From Thalassospira alkalitolerans (GTDB taxonomy: Bacteria; Pseudomonadota; Alphaproteobacteria; Rhodospirillales; Thalassospiraceae): DNA of 60,036 nucleotides. Both the position numbers and the translations under genes were made by a program. Every line of letters begins with the position of its first letter. The first letter of the stretch is position 1. A model generated the notes under the pieces. It was not told the origin of the DNA. It saw only the letters and a program-made list of their open reading frames with translations, and ran no database searches. Location: NCBI RefSeq assembly GCF_002115745.1, contig NZ_JFKB01000020.1, forward strand, positions 1-60,036, in the 5' to 3' direction. Below, one piece after another: positions 35,949 to 44,408 of this stretch.

Positions 35949-37325
35949 ATGCAGGAAACCGTCGCCGCAAAGGCTGATCAGGCCGCCATTTTTCATGATG
36001 CCGAACAAACCGGGCTGCGTTTGGCGATCAAAGGGCGGTTGGTTGCCCTGATCCTGATGGGCGGCTGGCTTGTTGTTACCCGTGCCAGCGACCCGTTGCG
36101 TGCCATTGAATATCTGCTGGTTCTTGGTGTCTTGGCCGGGTTTGGCATTGTTCATTACAAGATCATTGGCACATCGCGGGATCGCAGTTGGGTCAAATAC
36201 CTGTTTGTTGCGCTCGATATCGCATTTTTGTCTTTGCTGATCGCAACACAGCCGGTTTTTGACACTGTTGATCTGCCTCAGGCTGTGATTTTTCGAACCC
36301 CGATCTTTCCGTTCTACTTTATCATTTTGGGCGTGGCCGCGTTCAGTTTCTCGCCCGGTCTTGTGTTATGGGCCGGGGCATGCGGCGTGGCCGGGTGGCT
36401 TGGTGCCTTTGCCTTTGCCATTCGCGGCATGGAACAGACCTTTGACTGGAAAGATATCGGGACCATGCCCGATACCCAGACCTTTGTGACCTATTTCTTC
36501 AGCCCTAATTTTGTCGGCACATGGAGCCGCCTTCAGGAAGCCCTTGCGCTTGGTGTCGTGGCCATCTTGATCGGGCTTGTCATGTGGCGCGCGCGCTATA
36601 CCGTGCGTCGCCAGATCGAAGCCGAACAGGAACGCCGCACGATTTCCGATATTTTCGGGCAATATGTGCCCGCGGCCGTGGCCGAAGTCCTGATTTCGAA
36701 ACGCGGGACGCTGGCACCGGTCGAACGCGAAGCCACGATCCTGTTTGCCGATCTGGCCGATTTCACCAAACTGACGGAAACCATCGGGCCAAAGGGCATT
36801 GTCGAAGTTCTGAATGCCTATTTCGATGCGGTGTCCCTGATCATTACCCGCCATCACGGGGTGATAACCCAGTTTCAGGGGGATGCCATTCTGGCAACGT
36901 TCAATGTCCCGGCCGAGGACCCCGATCATGCCGGATGTGGCGTACGGGCCGCGCGTGAGATTGCCGACCTTGTTCAAAGCCGTAATTTCGCCGGTATCGC
37001 CCTTCGTGCCCGGATCGGGATTTGCACCGGTACGGTGATCGCCGGAAGTGTCGGCGGGGGCGGACGCCAGAATTACACCGTGCACGGTGCCACGGTGAAC
37101 CTTGCCGCCCGGTTGGAGGAAATGAACAAGGAACTTGGCACCGATGTGCTGATTGCGGCAACGACGACCAAACATCTGAGCGGTTACAATTTCAAACAGA
37201 TCGGGCAGATGGACGTACGCGGCCTGGCCGAACCGATTGACCTTTATACCTTTGGACGTGATGCCAGTGCAGACAGTGATGCAAACCGTAGCGCGCCAGC
37301 CGGTTCTGCTGCATCGGTGTCCTAA
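35949..37325 (+). CDS. Membrane-bound class III nucleotide cyclase with variant purine-binding residues
   Basis: A 458-residue protein: six predicted membrane helices (to about 215), a HAMP-less linker, then a class III cyclase domain (about 255-435). The metal aspartates are present in LFADLADFTK (D268) and QFQGDAI (D312), as are the transition-state Asn384 and Arg388 (VNLAARLE). The purine-specifying pair is Gln308 and Thr377, in place of the usual Lys/Asp of adenylate cyclases. ATG 35949 follows AAAGGCG; ATG 35916 and 35901 are alternatives. The product is probably cAMP by family, but specificity is uncertain. Confidence 0.88.
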   Translation: MQETVAAKADQAAIFHDAEQTGLRLAIKGRLVALILMGGWLVVTRASDPLRAIEYLLVLGVLAGFGIVHYKIIGTSRDRSWVKYLFVALDIAFLSLLIATQPVFDTVDLPQAVIFRTPIFPFYFIILGVAAFSFSPGLVLWAGACGVAGWLGAFAFAIRGMEQTFDWKDIGTMPDTQTFVTYFFSPNFVGTWSRLQEALALGVVAILIGLVMWRARYTVRRQIEAEQERRTISDIFGQYVPAAVAEVLISKRGTLAPVEREATILFADLADFTKLTETIGPKGIVEVLNAYFDAVSLIITRHHGVITQFQGDAILATFNVPAEDPDHAGCGVRAAREIADLVQSRNFAGIALRARIGICTGTVIAGSVGGGGRQNYTVHGATVNLAARLEEMNKELGTDVLIAATTTKHLSGYNFKQIGQMDVRGLAEPIDLYTFGRDASADSDANRSAPAGSAASVS

Positions 37326-37337
37326 GCACATAAAAAA

Positions 37338-37364
37338 GGAACGGCATCACAAGGGTGCCGTTCC
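37338..37364 (-). terminator. Terminator downstream of the Atu4866-type gene
   Basis: GGAACGGCA (37338-37346) and TGCCGTTCC (37356-37364) with a 9-base loop. On the minus strand the stem is followed by TTTTTT, which suits the end of the SDR-Atu4866 transcript; the plus strand lacks a U-tract. Confidence 0.8.
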
Positions 37365-37467
37365 GAAAATTACCGGATAATCTCTTTGCCTGCATAAGGC
37401 ATCGTTATTCCCGTGAAGGTGTTTTCTTTATACCCGGCGGATCAGTTGCCATGGAGCTAGGTCATGC

Positions 37468-37815
37468 CTACTGCAACGGCTGGCGATACATCACCATTCC
37501 GGCGTGATACAGGATGCCGTCTTCGAAATAGCCATCGGCGGTAAAGCCGGTATCATCCCAGTAATCAATGTGATTGCCGGAAATTTCGTAACGGCCCTGA
37601 TAGGCCGACTGGCGGTTGCCGCGTGCCTCGTCATAGCGCCCGCTTGCAAGCAACTCTTGGCGGATATTGCCATCTGCGGTTACCCACATGCCGATATAGG
37701 GATGCGGATCGTTTGATGCGGGGCCGGGCATATGGGGTTCCTCCTGTGCGGTGGGAGAACTGAAAAAAAGCATCAAAAGATTGCTGATCGAAGATGCAAA
37801 CATATGACGTACCAT
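37468..37815 (-). CDS. Atu4866-domain protein
   Basis: A ~115-residue protein whose last ~75 residues match the small Agrobacterium Atu4866 domain family as I recall it: YIGMWVTADGNIRQELL, GRYDEARGNRQSAYQGRYE and HIDYWDDTGFTADG. The family is a beta-barrel of unknown function. The N-terminus has a short hydrophobic stretch (SSISNLLMLFF) that may be a signal or anchor. ATG 37815 is used; ATG 37803 is possible. It lies 22 bases after the SDR stop, so the two form an operon under the divergent AraC regulator. Confidence 0.75.
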   Translation of the reverse strand: MVRHMFASSISNLLMLFFSSPTAQEEPHMPGPASNDPHPYIGMWVTADGNIRQELLASGRYDEARGNRQSAYQGRYEISGNHIDYWDDTGFTADGYFEDGILYHAGMVMYRQPLQ

Positions 37816-37837
37816 ATGGTTTTCTTTCGGTTTGCGA

Positions 37838-38584
37838 TCAGTATGCTGTCGCTGTCGGCCGGACGATGATTTCGTTGACGTCGACGTCTTCAGGCTGGGC
37901 AATCGCATAAAGGACCGACCAGGCAATGGAAATCGGGCTAAGGGCGGTTTTGCGCAGTTCGCTAAGGAAACCTTTGGCATTGGCATCGGTGATATCGTTA
38001 CCCAGTTCGGTTTCGACCACACCGGGCGAAATCGTTGTGACACGCATATTGTCGCTTTCCTGACGCAGCCCGTCGGAAATCGCCCAGACGGCGTATTTGG
38101 TGGCGCAATAGACGGCTGCTGTCGGTGAAACGCGGTGTGCCCCGATGGAGGCGGTGTTGATCACATGGCCGCTGCCCTGTTCCTTGAAAATCGGAAGGGT
38201 CGCGGCAATGCCGTTCAAAACGCCACGGATATTGACATCAATCATCTTGTTCCATTCATCAACCTTCAATTCTGCCAGTGGGGATAGCGGCATCACCCCG
38301 GCATTGTTGAAAATCACATCGACCCGGCCATAGGTGTTTTTGGCGAAGTAAACCAGTGCTTCGACATCGTCGGCATCGGTCACATCAACTGCGCGGCAGG
38401 TGGCGGTGCCACCTTCGGCCTCAATCTCGGCAACGATGGAATGAAGCTTGGCAGTGCGACGCGCGGCCAGAACAACCTTGGCACCATTTTCCGCCAGCAA
38501 TTTTGCTGTCGCTTCGCCAATGCCGCTGCTGGCACCGGTGATAACGACGACCTTGTTTTTAACATTTTGCGACATAAGCGACAT
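37838..38584 (-). CDS. Short-chain dehydrogenase/reductase
   Basis: A 248-residue classical SDR: VVVITGASSGIGEATA (cofactor loop), NNAGVMPLSPL, the catalytic Ser in NTASIGAHRV and Tyr/Lys in YCATKYAV, and a late PGVVETELG. It is closest to the YdfG/serine-3-dehydrogenase-like group. ATG 38584 is chosen because GGAGG lies five bases upstream; ATG 38575 is a fallback and the frame opens to 38824. The operon with the Atu4866 gene and the divergent AraC gene suggests a small inducible redox or detoxification unit. Confidence 0.88.
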   Translation of the reverse strand: MSLMSQNVKNKVVVITGASSGIGEATAKLLAENGAKVVLAARRTAKLHSIVAEIEAEGGTATCRAVDVTDADDVEALVYFAKNTYGRVDVIFNNAGVMPLSPLAELKVDEWNKMIDVNIRGVLNGIAATLPIFKEQGSGHVINTASIGAHRVSPTAAVYCATKYAVWAISDGLRQESDNMRVTTISPGVVETELGNDITDANAKGFLSELRKTALSPISIAWSVLYAIAQPEDVDVNEIIVRPTATAY

Positions 38585-38754
38585 GACGTCCTCCGTGTGT
38601 TTGTTCATGGCGCTTAATGTGATCGCAAAGGGGCGTTTGATGAATACACAGAACTCTTGATCAATTGCCTGATTCTCCAGCCAGGCTGAATTCCACTTTT
38701 TCACAGGGTACTGAACGGCTATAGTGTATATTAGGAAATCAAAGGAGTTCGGTG

Positions 38755-39672
38755 ATGTCTGTGTTTGAAGAAATGACGGGCCTGATTGATAAATACTGCA
38801 AAGACGAAGGCCCGACCGACACACCAGTTGCTCCGTTGCGGTTCTATCGTGCGATCGGACCCAGTCTTAAAGTCCCGACCATCTACAAGCCCTGTCTGTG
38901 TATCATTATCACCGGGGCCAAAGAGGTAACGCTGGGTGATGATCTTTTTCGTTATGAACCCGGCCAGTATCTGGTGGCATCGGTCGATCTGCCGCTTGTC
39001 GGTCGTGTGATAACCGCAAGTTCAGAACAGCCCTATCGCAGTTTATCACTTGAACTGGACGGGCAGATGCTAAGCGATCTGGTGACCCAGATTGATCTTG
39101 ATATCGGGGCCGGGTCCGACAGTGACCGGGGCCTTTATGTCGATCAGGCGGGGGATGCGTTGATGGATGTGGTTTTGCGCCTGATGCGTCTTGTCGATCA
39201 AAAGGATGACATTGCGGTTATGGCGCCGATGCTGTTGCGCGAATTGCATTATCGACTGTTGCGCGGTGTTCAGGGCAGCAAGATCGCCCAGATTGGTATG
39301 GGCGGCAGCAATATGCAGCGAATTTCCGCTATCATCCGCCAGATGAAGGATGATTTCGCAACCCCGCTTCGGATCGATGATCTGGCCGCCAAGGCCAATA
39401 TGAGCCCATCATCCTTCCATCATCATTTCAAGCAGGTCACCTCTATGAGCCCGCTTCAGTATCAAAAACGTCTTCGCCTGACCATGGCACGCCAGATGAT
39501 GCTGACAGAAATGAAGGATGCGGCAACCGCGGCCTATGAAGTCGGTTATGAAAGCCCGTCGCAATTTAGCCGGGAATACGCCCGTTTGTTTGGTTCGCCG
39601 CCGATGCGCGATATTTCGTCGATTCTGGGCCGGCTGGATTCTGATGGCATGGCAGCGACAAACGCATATTAA
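38755..39672 (+). CDS. AraC-family transcriptional regulator
   Basis: A 305-residue regulator with an N-terminal AraC_N cupin-type domain (about 15-170, including KPCLCIIITGAKEVTLG and YEPGQYLVASVDLP). Two C-terminal helix-turn-helix units follow (RIDDLAAKANMSPSSFHHHF and AATAAYEVGYESPSQFSREY, ending in RLFGSPP). ATG 38755 follows AAGGAG. It diverges from the SDR-Atu4866 operon over ~170 bases and is most likely its activator, as for many regulators of this subgroup. The inducer is not predictable. Confidence 0.9.
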   Translation: MSVFEEMTGLIDKYCKDEGPTDTPVAPLRFYRAIGPSLKVPTIYKPCLCIIITGAKEVTLGDDLFRYEPGQYLVASVDLPLVGRVITASSEQPYRSLSLELDGQMLSDLVTQIDLDIGAGSDSDRGLYVDQAGDALMDVVLRLMRLVDQKDDIAVMAPMLLRELHYRLLRGVQGSKIAQIGMGGSNMQRISAIIRQMKDDFATPLRIDDLAAKANMSPSSFHHHFKQVTSMSPLQYQKRLRLTMARQMMLTEMKDAATAAYEVGYESPSQFSREYARLFGSPPMRDISSILGRLDSDGMAATNAY

Positions 39673-39710
39673 GACAATTGCAATCATTGTAATCCGGTTG
39701 CAATTGTCTT
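39671..39710 (+). terminator. Hairpin at the end of the AraC gene
   Basis: AAGACAATTGCAA (39671-39683) and TTGCAATTGTCTT (39698-39710) are perfect 13-base arms around a 14-base loop, overlapping the stop codon. The right arm is T-rich but no pure U-tract follows. Confidence 0.7.
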
Positions 39711-40112
39711 GACCCTTACAGGCCAAGCTGTCACATCAATTGATTATCGGTATCCGAAATTCGGATAAAGGGAATTCGAAACCGATTGCCCCGTCTGGGG
39801 CATTTGGTGAACCGAAGCTGCCCCCGCAACTGTAGGCGGTGAGCATTACCCGAAAGCTATACCACTGAGGCTCCCAATGCCTTGGGAAGGTCGGGAAATG
39901 CGTTGAACCGTGAGCCAGGAGACCTGCCGATATTCGTAGCGACTGACCGGGCGGGGTGCCCCGGAGATGTTCGGATATGCGGTAGCCTTTCTTCGGTTGG
40001 ACAACCTGTCCCTGATCCCGATAACAGGTAATTCCCGCAGTCGGATGTTTCCCTGATCCCCAAATCGGTTTGTTGTTTTGCGCTAACTGGTTTGTCTGTG
40101 AAAGGACGCATC
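39673..40112. other. Leader region carrying the cobalamin riboswitch
   Basis: This 440-base gap contains the AraC hairpin (to 39710), the riboswitch (about 39748-39935) and a ~175-base stretch before the ATG. That stretch has a GC-rich hairpin candidate (CCGGG near 39948 with CCCCGG near 39960) that could be the expression platform. Confidence 0.7.
39748..39935 (+). promoter_or_regulatory. Cobalamin riboswitch
   Basis: The region shows the conserved elements in order: GGGAA (39767), TTTGGTGAA (39804), CCCCCGCAACTGTAGGCGGTGAG (39822-39844, split here as a core), the CCACTG core, TGGGAAGG and the B12 box AGCCAGGAGACCTGCC (39913-39928). Such RNA switches bind adenosylcobalamin and shut off uptake or synthesis genes. 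It precedes the ABC importer and explains its regulation: high when corrinoid is scarce. Confidence 0.95.
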
Positions 40113-41138
40113 ATGACCAGACTTTATAATTCTGTTCTGGCTGCCGGGGTGATTGCAGCCGGGATTACAATACTTTTCGCGCCCGCGAAGGCGACTACTT
40201 ATCCGTTAACGATCGAAAACTGCGGTCACAGCGTGACATTTGATCACGCGCCAAACCGGGTCGTATCCATCGGCCAAAGCAATACCGAAATCCTGTACTT
40301 GTTGGGGCTTCGTGAAAAACTGGTTGGCACAGCGGTATGGCTGGGGCCGGTTCAGGAAGAATTTCAGATAATCAATGAAACCATCCCGCGTCTGGCCGAT
40401 AATGATCCCAGTTTTGAAAGTGTCGTCGGGCAAAAACCCGATTTGGTAACGGTACAATTCCAATGGCATGTCGGCCCGAATGGCAAGGTCGGGAGCCTTG
40501 GTCAGTTTGCGGAGCTATCAATTCCCGTCTATACCGCACCGGCCGATTGTCAGGGCAAGGATAATACAACCGGCGGCGATGGCACACGGATTGATGCCTT
40601 TTCGATGGATCGGATTTATCAAACGATTGATGATCTTTCGCAGATATTTGATGTCGAAACCCGTGGTGCGGAACTGATCACGCGGTTGAAAATCCGTGAA
40701 CAGGCCGCACGTGAAAAAGTTACCGCCATCCAAGGCCGTGATCTGTCGATCCTGTTCTGGTTTTCCAGTGCCGAAATCGATGTTGATCCCTATGTCGCGG
40801 GTGCCAAGGGGGCACCGGGCTATATCATGTCGATCCTGGGTGTGGATAATGTGATCAAAAGTAACGAGGAATGGCCAACCGTCGGATGGGAAACCATCGC
40901 GCGCGCCAATCCCGATATCATCGCAATCGGTAAAATGGACCGGCGCCGTTTCCCGGCCGATGACTGGGAACTAAAAATGCATTTCTTGAAAACCGATCCG
41001 GTGGTGCGCGAAATGGCGGCGGTCAAAGCCGGTCATATCGTGGTGATGGATGCGCAATCGATGAACCCGACCATCCGTACGATTGACGGGATTGAAGCAC
41101 TGGCCAAGGCAATTACGTCCTTTGGGCCTGCACAGTGA
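40113..41138 (+). CDS. btuF: Periplasmic substrate-binding protein of a corrinoid ABC importer (BtuF-like)
   Basis: A 341-residue exported protein (signal peptide to about APAKAT, residue 28) of the TroA/BtuF class III binding-protein fold: RVVSIGQSNTEILYLLGL, then QKPDLVTVQ, and a C-terminal lobe with IVVMDAQS. ATG 40113 follows AAAGGA. It lies directly behind the cobalamin riboswitch and overlaps the permease gene (GTGA), so a cobalamin, cobinamide or related corrinoid is the expected cargo. Sequence alone would also allow a siderophore. Confidence 0.88.
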   Translation: MTRLYNSVLAAGVIAAGITILFAPAKATTYPLTIENCGHSVTFDHAPNRVVSIGQSNTEILYLLGLREKLVGTAVWLGPVQEEFQIINETIPRLADNDPSFESVVGQKPDLVTVQFQWHVGPNGKVGSLGQFAELSIPVYTAPADCQGKDNTTGGDGTRIDAFSMDRIYQTIDDLSQIFDVETRGAELITRLKIREQAAREKVTAIQGRDLSILFWFSSAEIDVDPYVAGAKGAPGYIMSILGVDNVIKSNEEWPTVGWETIARANPDIIAIGKMDRRRFPADDWELKMHFLKTDPVVREMAAVKAGHIVVMDAQSMNPTIRTIDGIEALAKAITSFGPAQ

Positions 41139-42175
41139 TCGTGCGCCTTATTGCCAGTCCGGTATTTCTGATGCGCGGTGGTGCGGCTTTTGCCGCACTG
41201 CTGTTGCTGGCAATTGTTCTTGCCTTTGCGGCATCGGTCGGTGAAACCGCCATTCCGGTCAAAACCGTGATGGATACGATTGCCAATCATCTTTGGGATG
41301 CGGGGTATTCGGTTGACGTCATTGATGCTGGTATTATTTGGAACTATCGCCTAAGCCGCGCGATTGTCGCGGCCAGTTGCGGCGCGGCATTGGCTGTTTC
41401 GGGGGCGGTATTACAGGCACTTTTGCGTAACAGCCTTGCCGACCCTTATTTGCTGGGGATCTCTGCCGGGGCTTCGACCGGGGCGGTCAGTGTCGTGATC
41501 CTTGGCCTTGGGGCAGGGATGTTGTCGCTGTCACTTGGTGCCTTTATCGGGGCGGTGGCAGCCTTTGGCTTTGTTGCGCTTTTGGCCTTGCAGGCCGGGC
41601 GCGGCACCGGGGCGATCATTTTGGCCGGGATTGCCGGATCGCAGATGTTTAACGCCCTGACATCCTTCATCGTTACCAAATCGGCCAGTGCCGAACAGGC
41701 GCGGGGCATCATGTTCTGGCTTTTGGGCAATCTAAGTGGTGTGCGCTGGTCGGATGTATGGCTTGCCCTGCCGGTTGCGGTTATCGGGCTTTTGATCTGC
41801 CTTTGGCATGCGCGCGCCCTTGATGCCTTTACCTTTGGGCGTGAATCGGCAGCATCCCTTGGGGTACCGGTTCGGCGCGTTTATGCCGTGCTGATTGCAT
41901 CGGCGGCCATGATGACGGCGGTGATGGTCAGTATTGTCGGATCCATCGGTTTTGTCGGGTTGGTGATCCCGCATGCCGCCCGCTTTTTTGTCGGCACACG
42001 CCATGGTTTGGTGTTGCCTTTATCGGCCCTGATCGGGGCTTTGTTCCTTGTCTGTGCCGATGTCATTTCGCGGGTGATTGTACCGGGGCAGGTTTTGCCA
42101 ATCGGGGTGATTACCGCCCTTGTCGGGGCACCGGCCTTTGCCTTGATCCTGTGTCATGGAAGGATTTTGCGATGA
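41135..42175 (+). CDS. btuC: ABC importer permease, FecCD/BtuC family
   Basis: A 346-residue inner-membrane permease with about ten helices. Family landmarks are NYRLSRAIVAASCGAALAVSG, LRNSLADPYLLGISAGASTG and GFVGLVIPHAARF, the last being the coupling region to the ATPase. GTG 41135 overlaps the upstream stop; GTG 41141 and ATG 41171 are other options. Overlaps on both sides make it a tightly coupled middle gene of the importer operon. Confidence 0.9.
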   Translation: MIVRLIASPVFLMRGGAAFAALLLLAIVLAFAASVGETAIPVKTVMDTIANHLWDAGYSVDVIDAGIIWNYRLSRAIVAASCGAALAVSGAVLQALLRNSLADPYLLGISAGASTGAVSVVILGLGAGMLSLSLGAFIGAVAAFGFVALLALQAGRGTGAIILAGIAGSQMFNALTSFIVTKSASAEQARGIMFWLLGNLSGVRWSDVWLALPVAVIGLLICLWHARALDAFTFGRESAASLGVPVRRVYAVLIASAAMMTAVMVSIVGSIGFVGLVIPHAARFFVGTRHGLVLPLSALIGALFLVCADVISRVIVPGQVLPIGVITALVGAPAFALILCHGRILR

Positions 42176-42972
42176 CGCTGGAACTGCGGGATGTTGTCTG
42201 GTCGGCGGGATATCGCAAGATCATTAAAAATGTCTCGATCCGGGTTGAACCGGGCGAATTTCTGGGATTGATCGGGCCAAACGGTTCGGGGAAAACCAGT
42301 TTGATGTCGGTTTTATCGGGCGTGCGTGCCCCTGCTGGGGGGCGTGCCATGCTGGCCGGTCGGGATATGAAAAAACATGGTCGGCGGAAATTGGCCCAAC
42401 AGATCGGCTTTGTCGAACAACAGGCCGACACAACGGATCGCCTGACGGCGCGTGAAGCCGTGTCCTTGGGCAGAACACCGTACCTTAGCATGCTGTCGCC
42501 ATGGTCGGATCGTGATGATGTGATTGTTGAACGTGCCCTTGGCGATGTTGATATGACTCATCTTGCCGACCGATTCTGGCATACGCTTTCGGGGGGCGAA
42601 AAACAGCGCATCCACATTGCGCGTGCTTTGGCACAAGAACCGAAATTCTTGTTACTTGATGAACCGACAAACCATCTTGATATCCGTCATCAGCTTGGCT
42701 TGCTTGAACTGGTTAACCGGTTGCCGGTAACCGTGGTTGCCGCCCTGCATGATTTAAACCATGCGGCGATGTATTGCGATCGGATTGCCATGATGTGTGA
42801 TGGGGAACTGGTTGGTATCGGAAGTCCGGCGGATATCCTGACACCCGAAAACCTGCGCGATGTTTTTGGTGTTGATGCCAATATTGAACACACCGCTGAC
42901 GGGTTTTGCCTTGTCCGATATCACGGGTCCCGCCGCATTAATGTTGCCAACAAAAAAGACCGGGTCGCGTAA
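42172..42972 (+). CDS. btuD: ABC importer ATPase (BtuD/FecE-like)
   Basis: A 266-residue cytoplasmic ATPase that powers the importer: Walker A GPNGSGKTS, Q-loop FVEQQAD, signature LSGGEKQRIHIARAL, Walker B LLLDEPTNHLD and the switch His in ALHDLNHA. ATG 42172 follows AAGGA and overlaps the btuC stop (ATGA). The operon ends in a terminator that overlaps the stop codon. Confidence 0.92.
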   Translation: MTLELRDVVWSAGYRKIIKNVSIRVEPGEFLGLIGPNGSGKTSLMSVLSGVRAPAGGRAMLAGRDMKKHGRRKLAQQIGFVEQQADTTDRLTAREAVSLGRTPYLSMLSPWSDRDDVIVERALGDVDMTHLADRFWHTLSGGEKQRIHIARALAQEPKFLLLDEPTNHLDIRHQLGLLELVNRLPVTVVAALHDLNHAAMYCDRIAMMCDGELVGIGSPADILTPENLRDVFGVDANIEHTADGFCLVRYHGSRRINVANKKDRVA

Positions 42973-42984
42973 ACCCGGTCTTTT
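42954..42984 (+). terminator. Terminator of the btuFCD operon
   Basis: AAAAGACCGGGT (42954-42965) and ACCCGGTCTTTT (42973-42984), a perfect 12-bp stem with a 7-base loop that includes the btuD stop; A-rich before and T-rich within, so it may also act on purD. Confidence 0.9.
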
Positions 42985-43009
42985 GTAATCTTGGTGGTGT
43001 TGAACGGGA

Positions 43010-44293
43010 TCAGCCCTGTTCGCGCGCAACAGCACGCCAGCCAATATCACGGCGGCAAAAACCATCCGGCCAGTTAATTGCATCAACTGCCGCATAGGCA
43101 CGTTTTTGTGCGTCGGTCACCGAACTGCCACGCGCGGTAACCCCTAAAACGCGCCCGCCGGTTGCGGTTAGTTTGTCACCATCCATTTTGGTCCCGGCAT
43201 GCAGGACTTTGACTTTGTCCATGGCATCGGCATCAGCAACGTTTTTGATCTCGGTGCCTTTTTGGTAACTTCCCGGATATCCCTTGGCGGCCATGACAAC
43301 GATCATTGCGGTTTCGTCATGCCATTCGGGTTTGACACGATCAAGCGTTCCTGTCGCCGCCCCATCAAGGATATCAAGCACGTCTGATTTCAGGCGTGTC
43401 ATCAAAACCTGACATTCCGGATCACCGAAACGAATGTTGTATTCGATCAGTTTCGGGTTGCCCGCATTATCAATCATCAACCCGGCAAACAACACGCCTT
43501 TGAATGGGTGACCTTCATCGGCCATGCCCTTGACGGTCGGCACAATGATTTGTTCCATAACCTTGGCTTCAACCGATTTGGTGAATACAGGGGCGGGGGA
43601 ATAGGCCCCCATACCACCGGTATTGGGGCCGGTATCGCCTTCGCCAACAGCTTTGTGGTCTTGGGCCGCAACAAGGGGAATAACGTTTTCGCCGTCACAG
43701 ATGGCAAAGAACGATGCTTCTTCGCCGGTCATGAATTCTTCGATCACCAGTTCCGCACCGGCAGCCCCGAATTTGCCATCCAGCATGCATTCATCAATGG
43801 CGGCAAATGCCTCGTCGACTGTTTGGCAAATGGTAACGCCCTTGCCTGCCGCCAGACCGTCGGTTTTGACCACAATCGGCGCACCGTGTTTTTCGACAAA
43901 GGCACGGGCATCTTCGGGTTTGGTGAAGCGGCCATAGGCAGCGGACGGCACGCCGAACTTTGCCACCATATCCTTCATGAAACCCTTGGAACCTTCAAGC
44001 TGGGCGGCAGCCTTGGAACAGCCAAACGATTTGATGCCAACCGCGTCAAGCGCGTCAACAAGGCCCGCGACCAGCGGTGCTTCGGGTCCGACAACAACCA
44101 GATCAACCTGATTTTCGCGGGCAAATGTCACAAGGCCGTCAATGTCGCTGTCGGCAATCGCAACGCATTGCGCGGAATCGGCAATCCCCGCATTGCCCGG
44201 CGCGCACCAAAGTTTGGTAAGGCGCGGGCTTTTTGCAAGCGCCCAACACAATGCATGTTCACGTCCGCCACCGCCAACGACCAGAACCTTCAT
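43010..44293 (-). CDS. purD: Phosphoribosylamine-glycine ligase
   Basis: PurD joins 5-phosphoribosylamine and glycine with ATP, the second step of purine synthesis. The 427-residue product has the family start [19 protein letters not shown], the ATP-grasp loop [24 protein letters not shown] and FGDPECQVL. It is divergent from xseA, with a ~115-base spacer, and convergent with the importer operon. Length and motifs are standard. Confidence 0.97.
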   Translation of the reverse strand: MKVLVVGGGGREHALCWALAKSPRLTKLWCAPGNAGIADSAQCVAIADSDIDGLVTFARENQVDLVVVGPEAPLVAGLVDALDAVGIKSFGCSKAAAQLEGSKGFMKDMVAKFGVPSAAYGRFTKPEDARAFVEKHGAPIVVKTDGLAAGKGVTICQTVDEAFAAIDECMLDGKFGAAGAELVIEEFMTGEEASFFAICDGENVIPLVAAQDHKAVGEGDTGPNTGGMGAYSPAPVFTKSVEAKVMEQIIVPTVKGMADEGHPFKGVLFAGLMIDNAGNPKLIEYNIRFGDPECQVLMTRLKSDVLDILDGAATGTLDRVKPEWHDETAMIVVMAAKGYPGSYQKGTEIKNVADADAMDKVKVLHAGTKMDGDKLTATGGRVLGVTARGSSVTDAQKRAYAAVDAINWPDGFCRRDIGWRAVAREQG

Positions 44294-44408
44294 GACTTTT
44301 AACCTCGATTACTTGTCCGACTGCTTGATGGTCCAGCCGGGATGAACTAGGCTTGCTGTCATCCCGTGCCTGATAATTTAAGCGGGCTTTTAGCATAAAG
44401 TACCCTTG

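Noticed and set aside
37338..37362. Another GGAAC-N16-CGTT match, resembling an EcfG promoter
   Set aside because: It is created by the two arms of a perfect terminator hairpin, appears on both strands for that reason, and no gene starts downstream on the plus strand.
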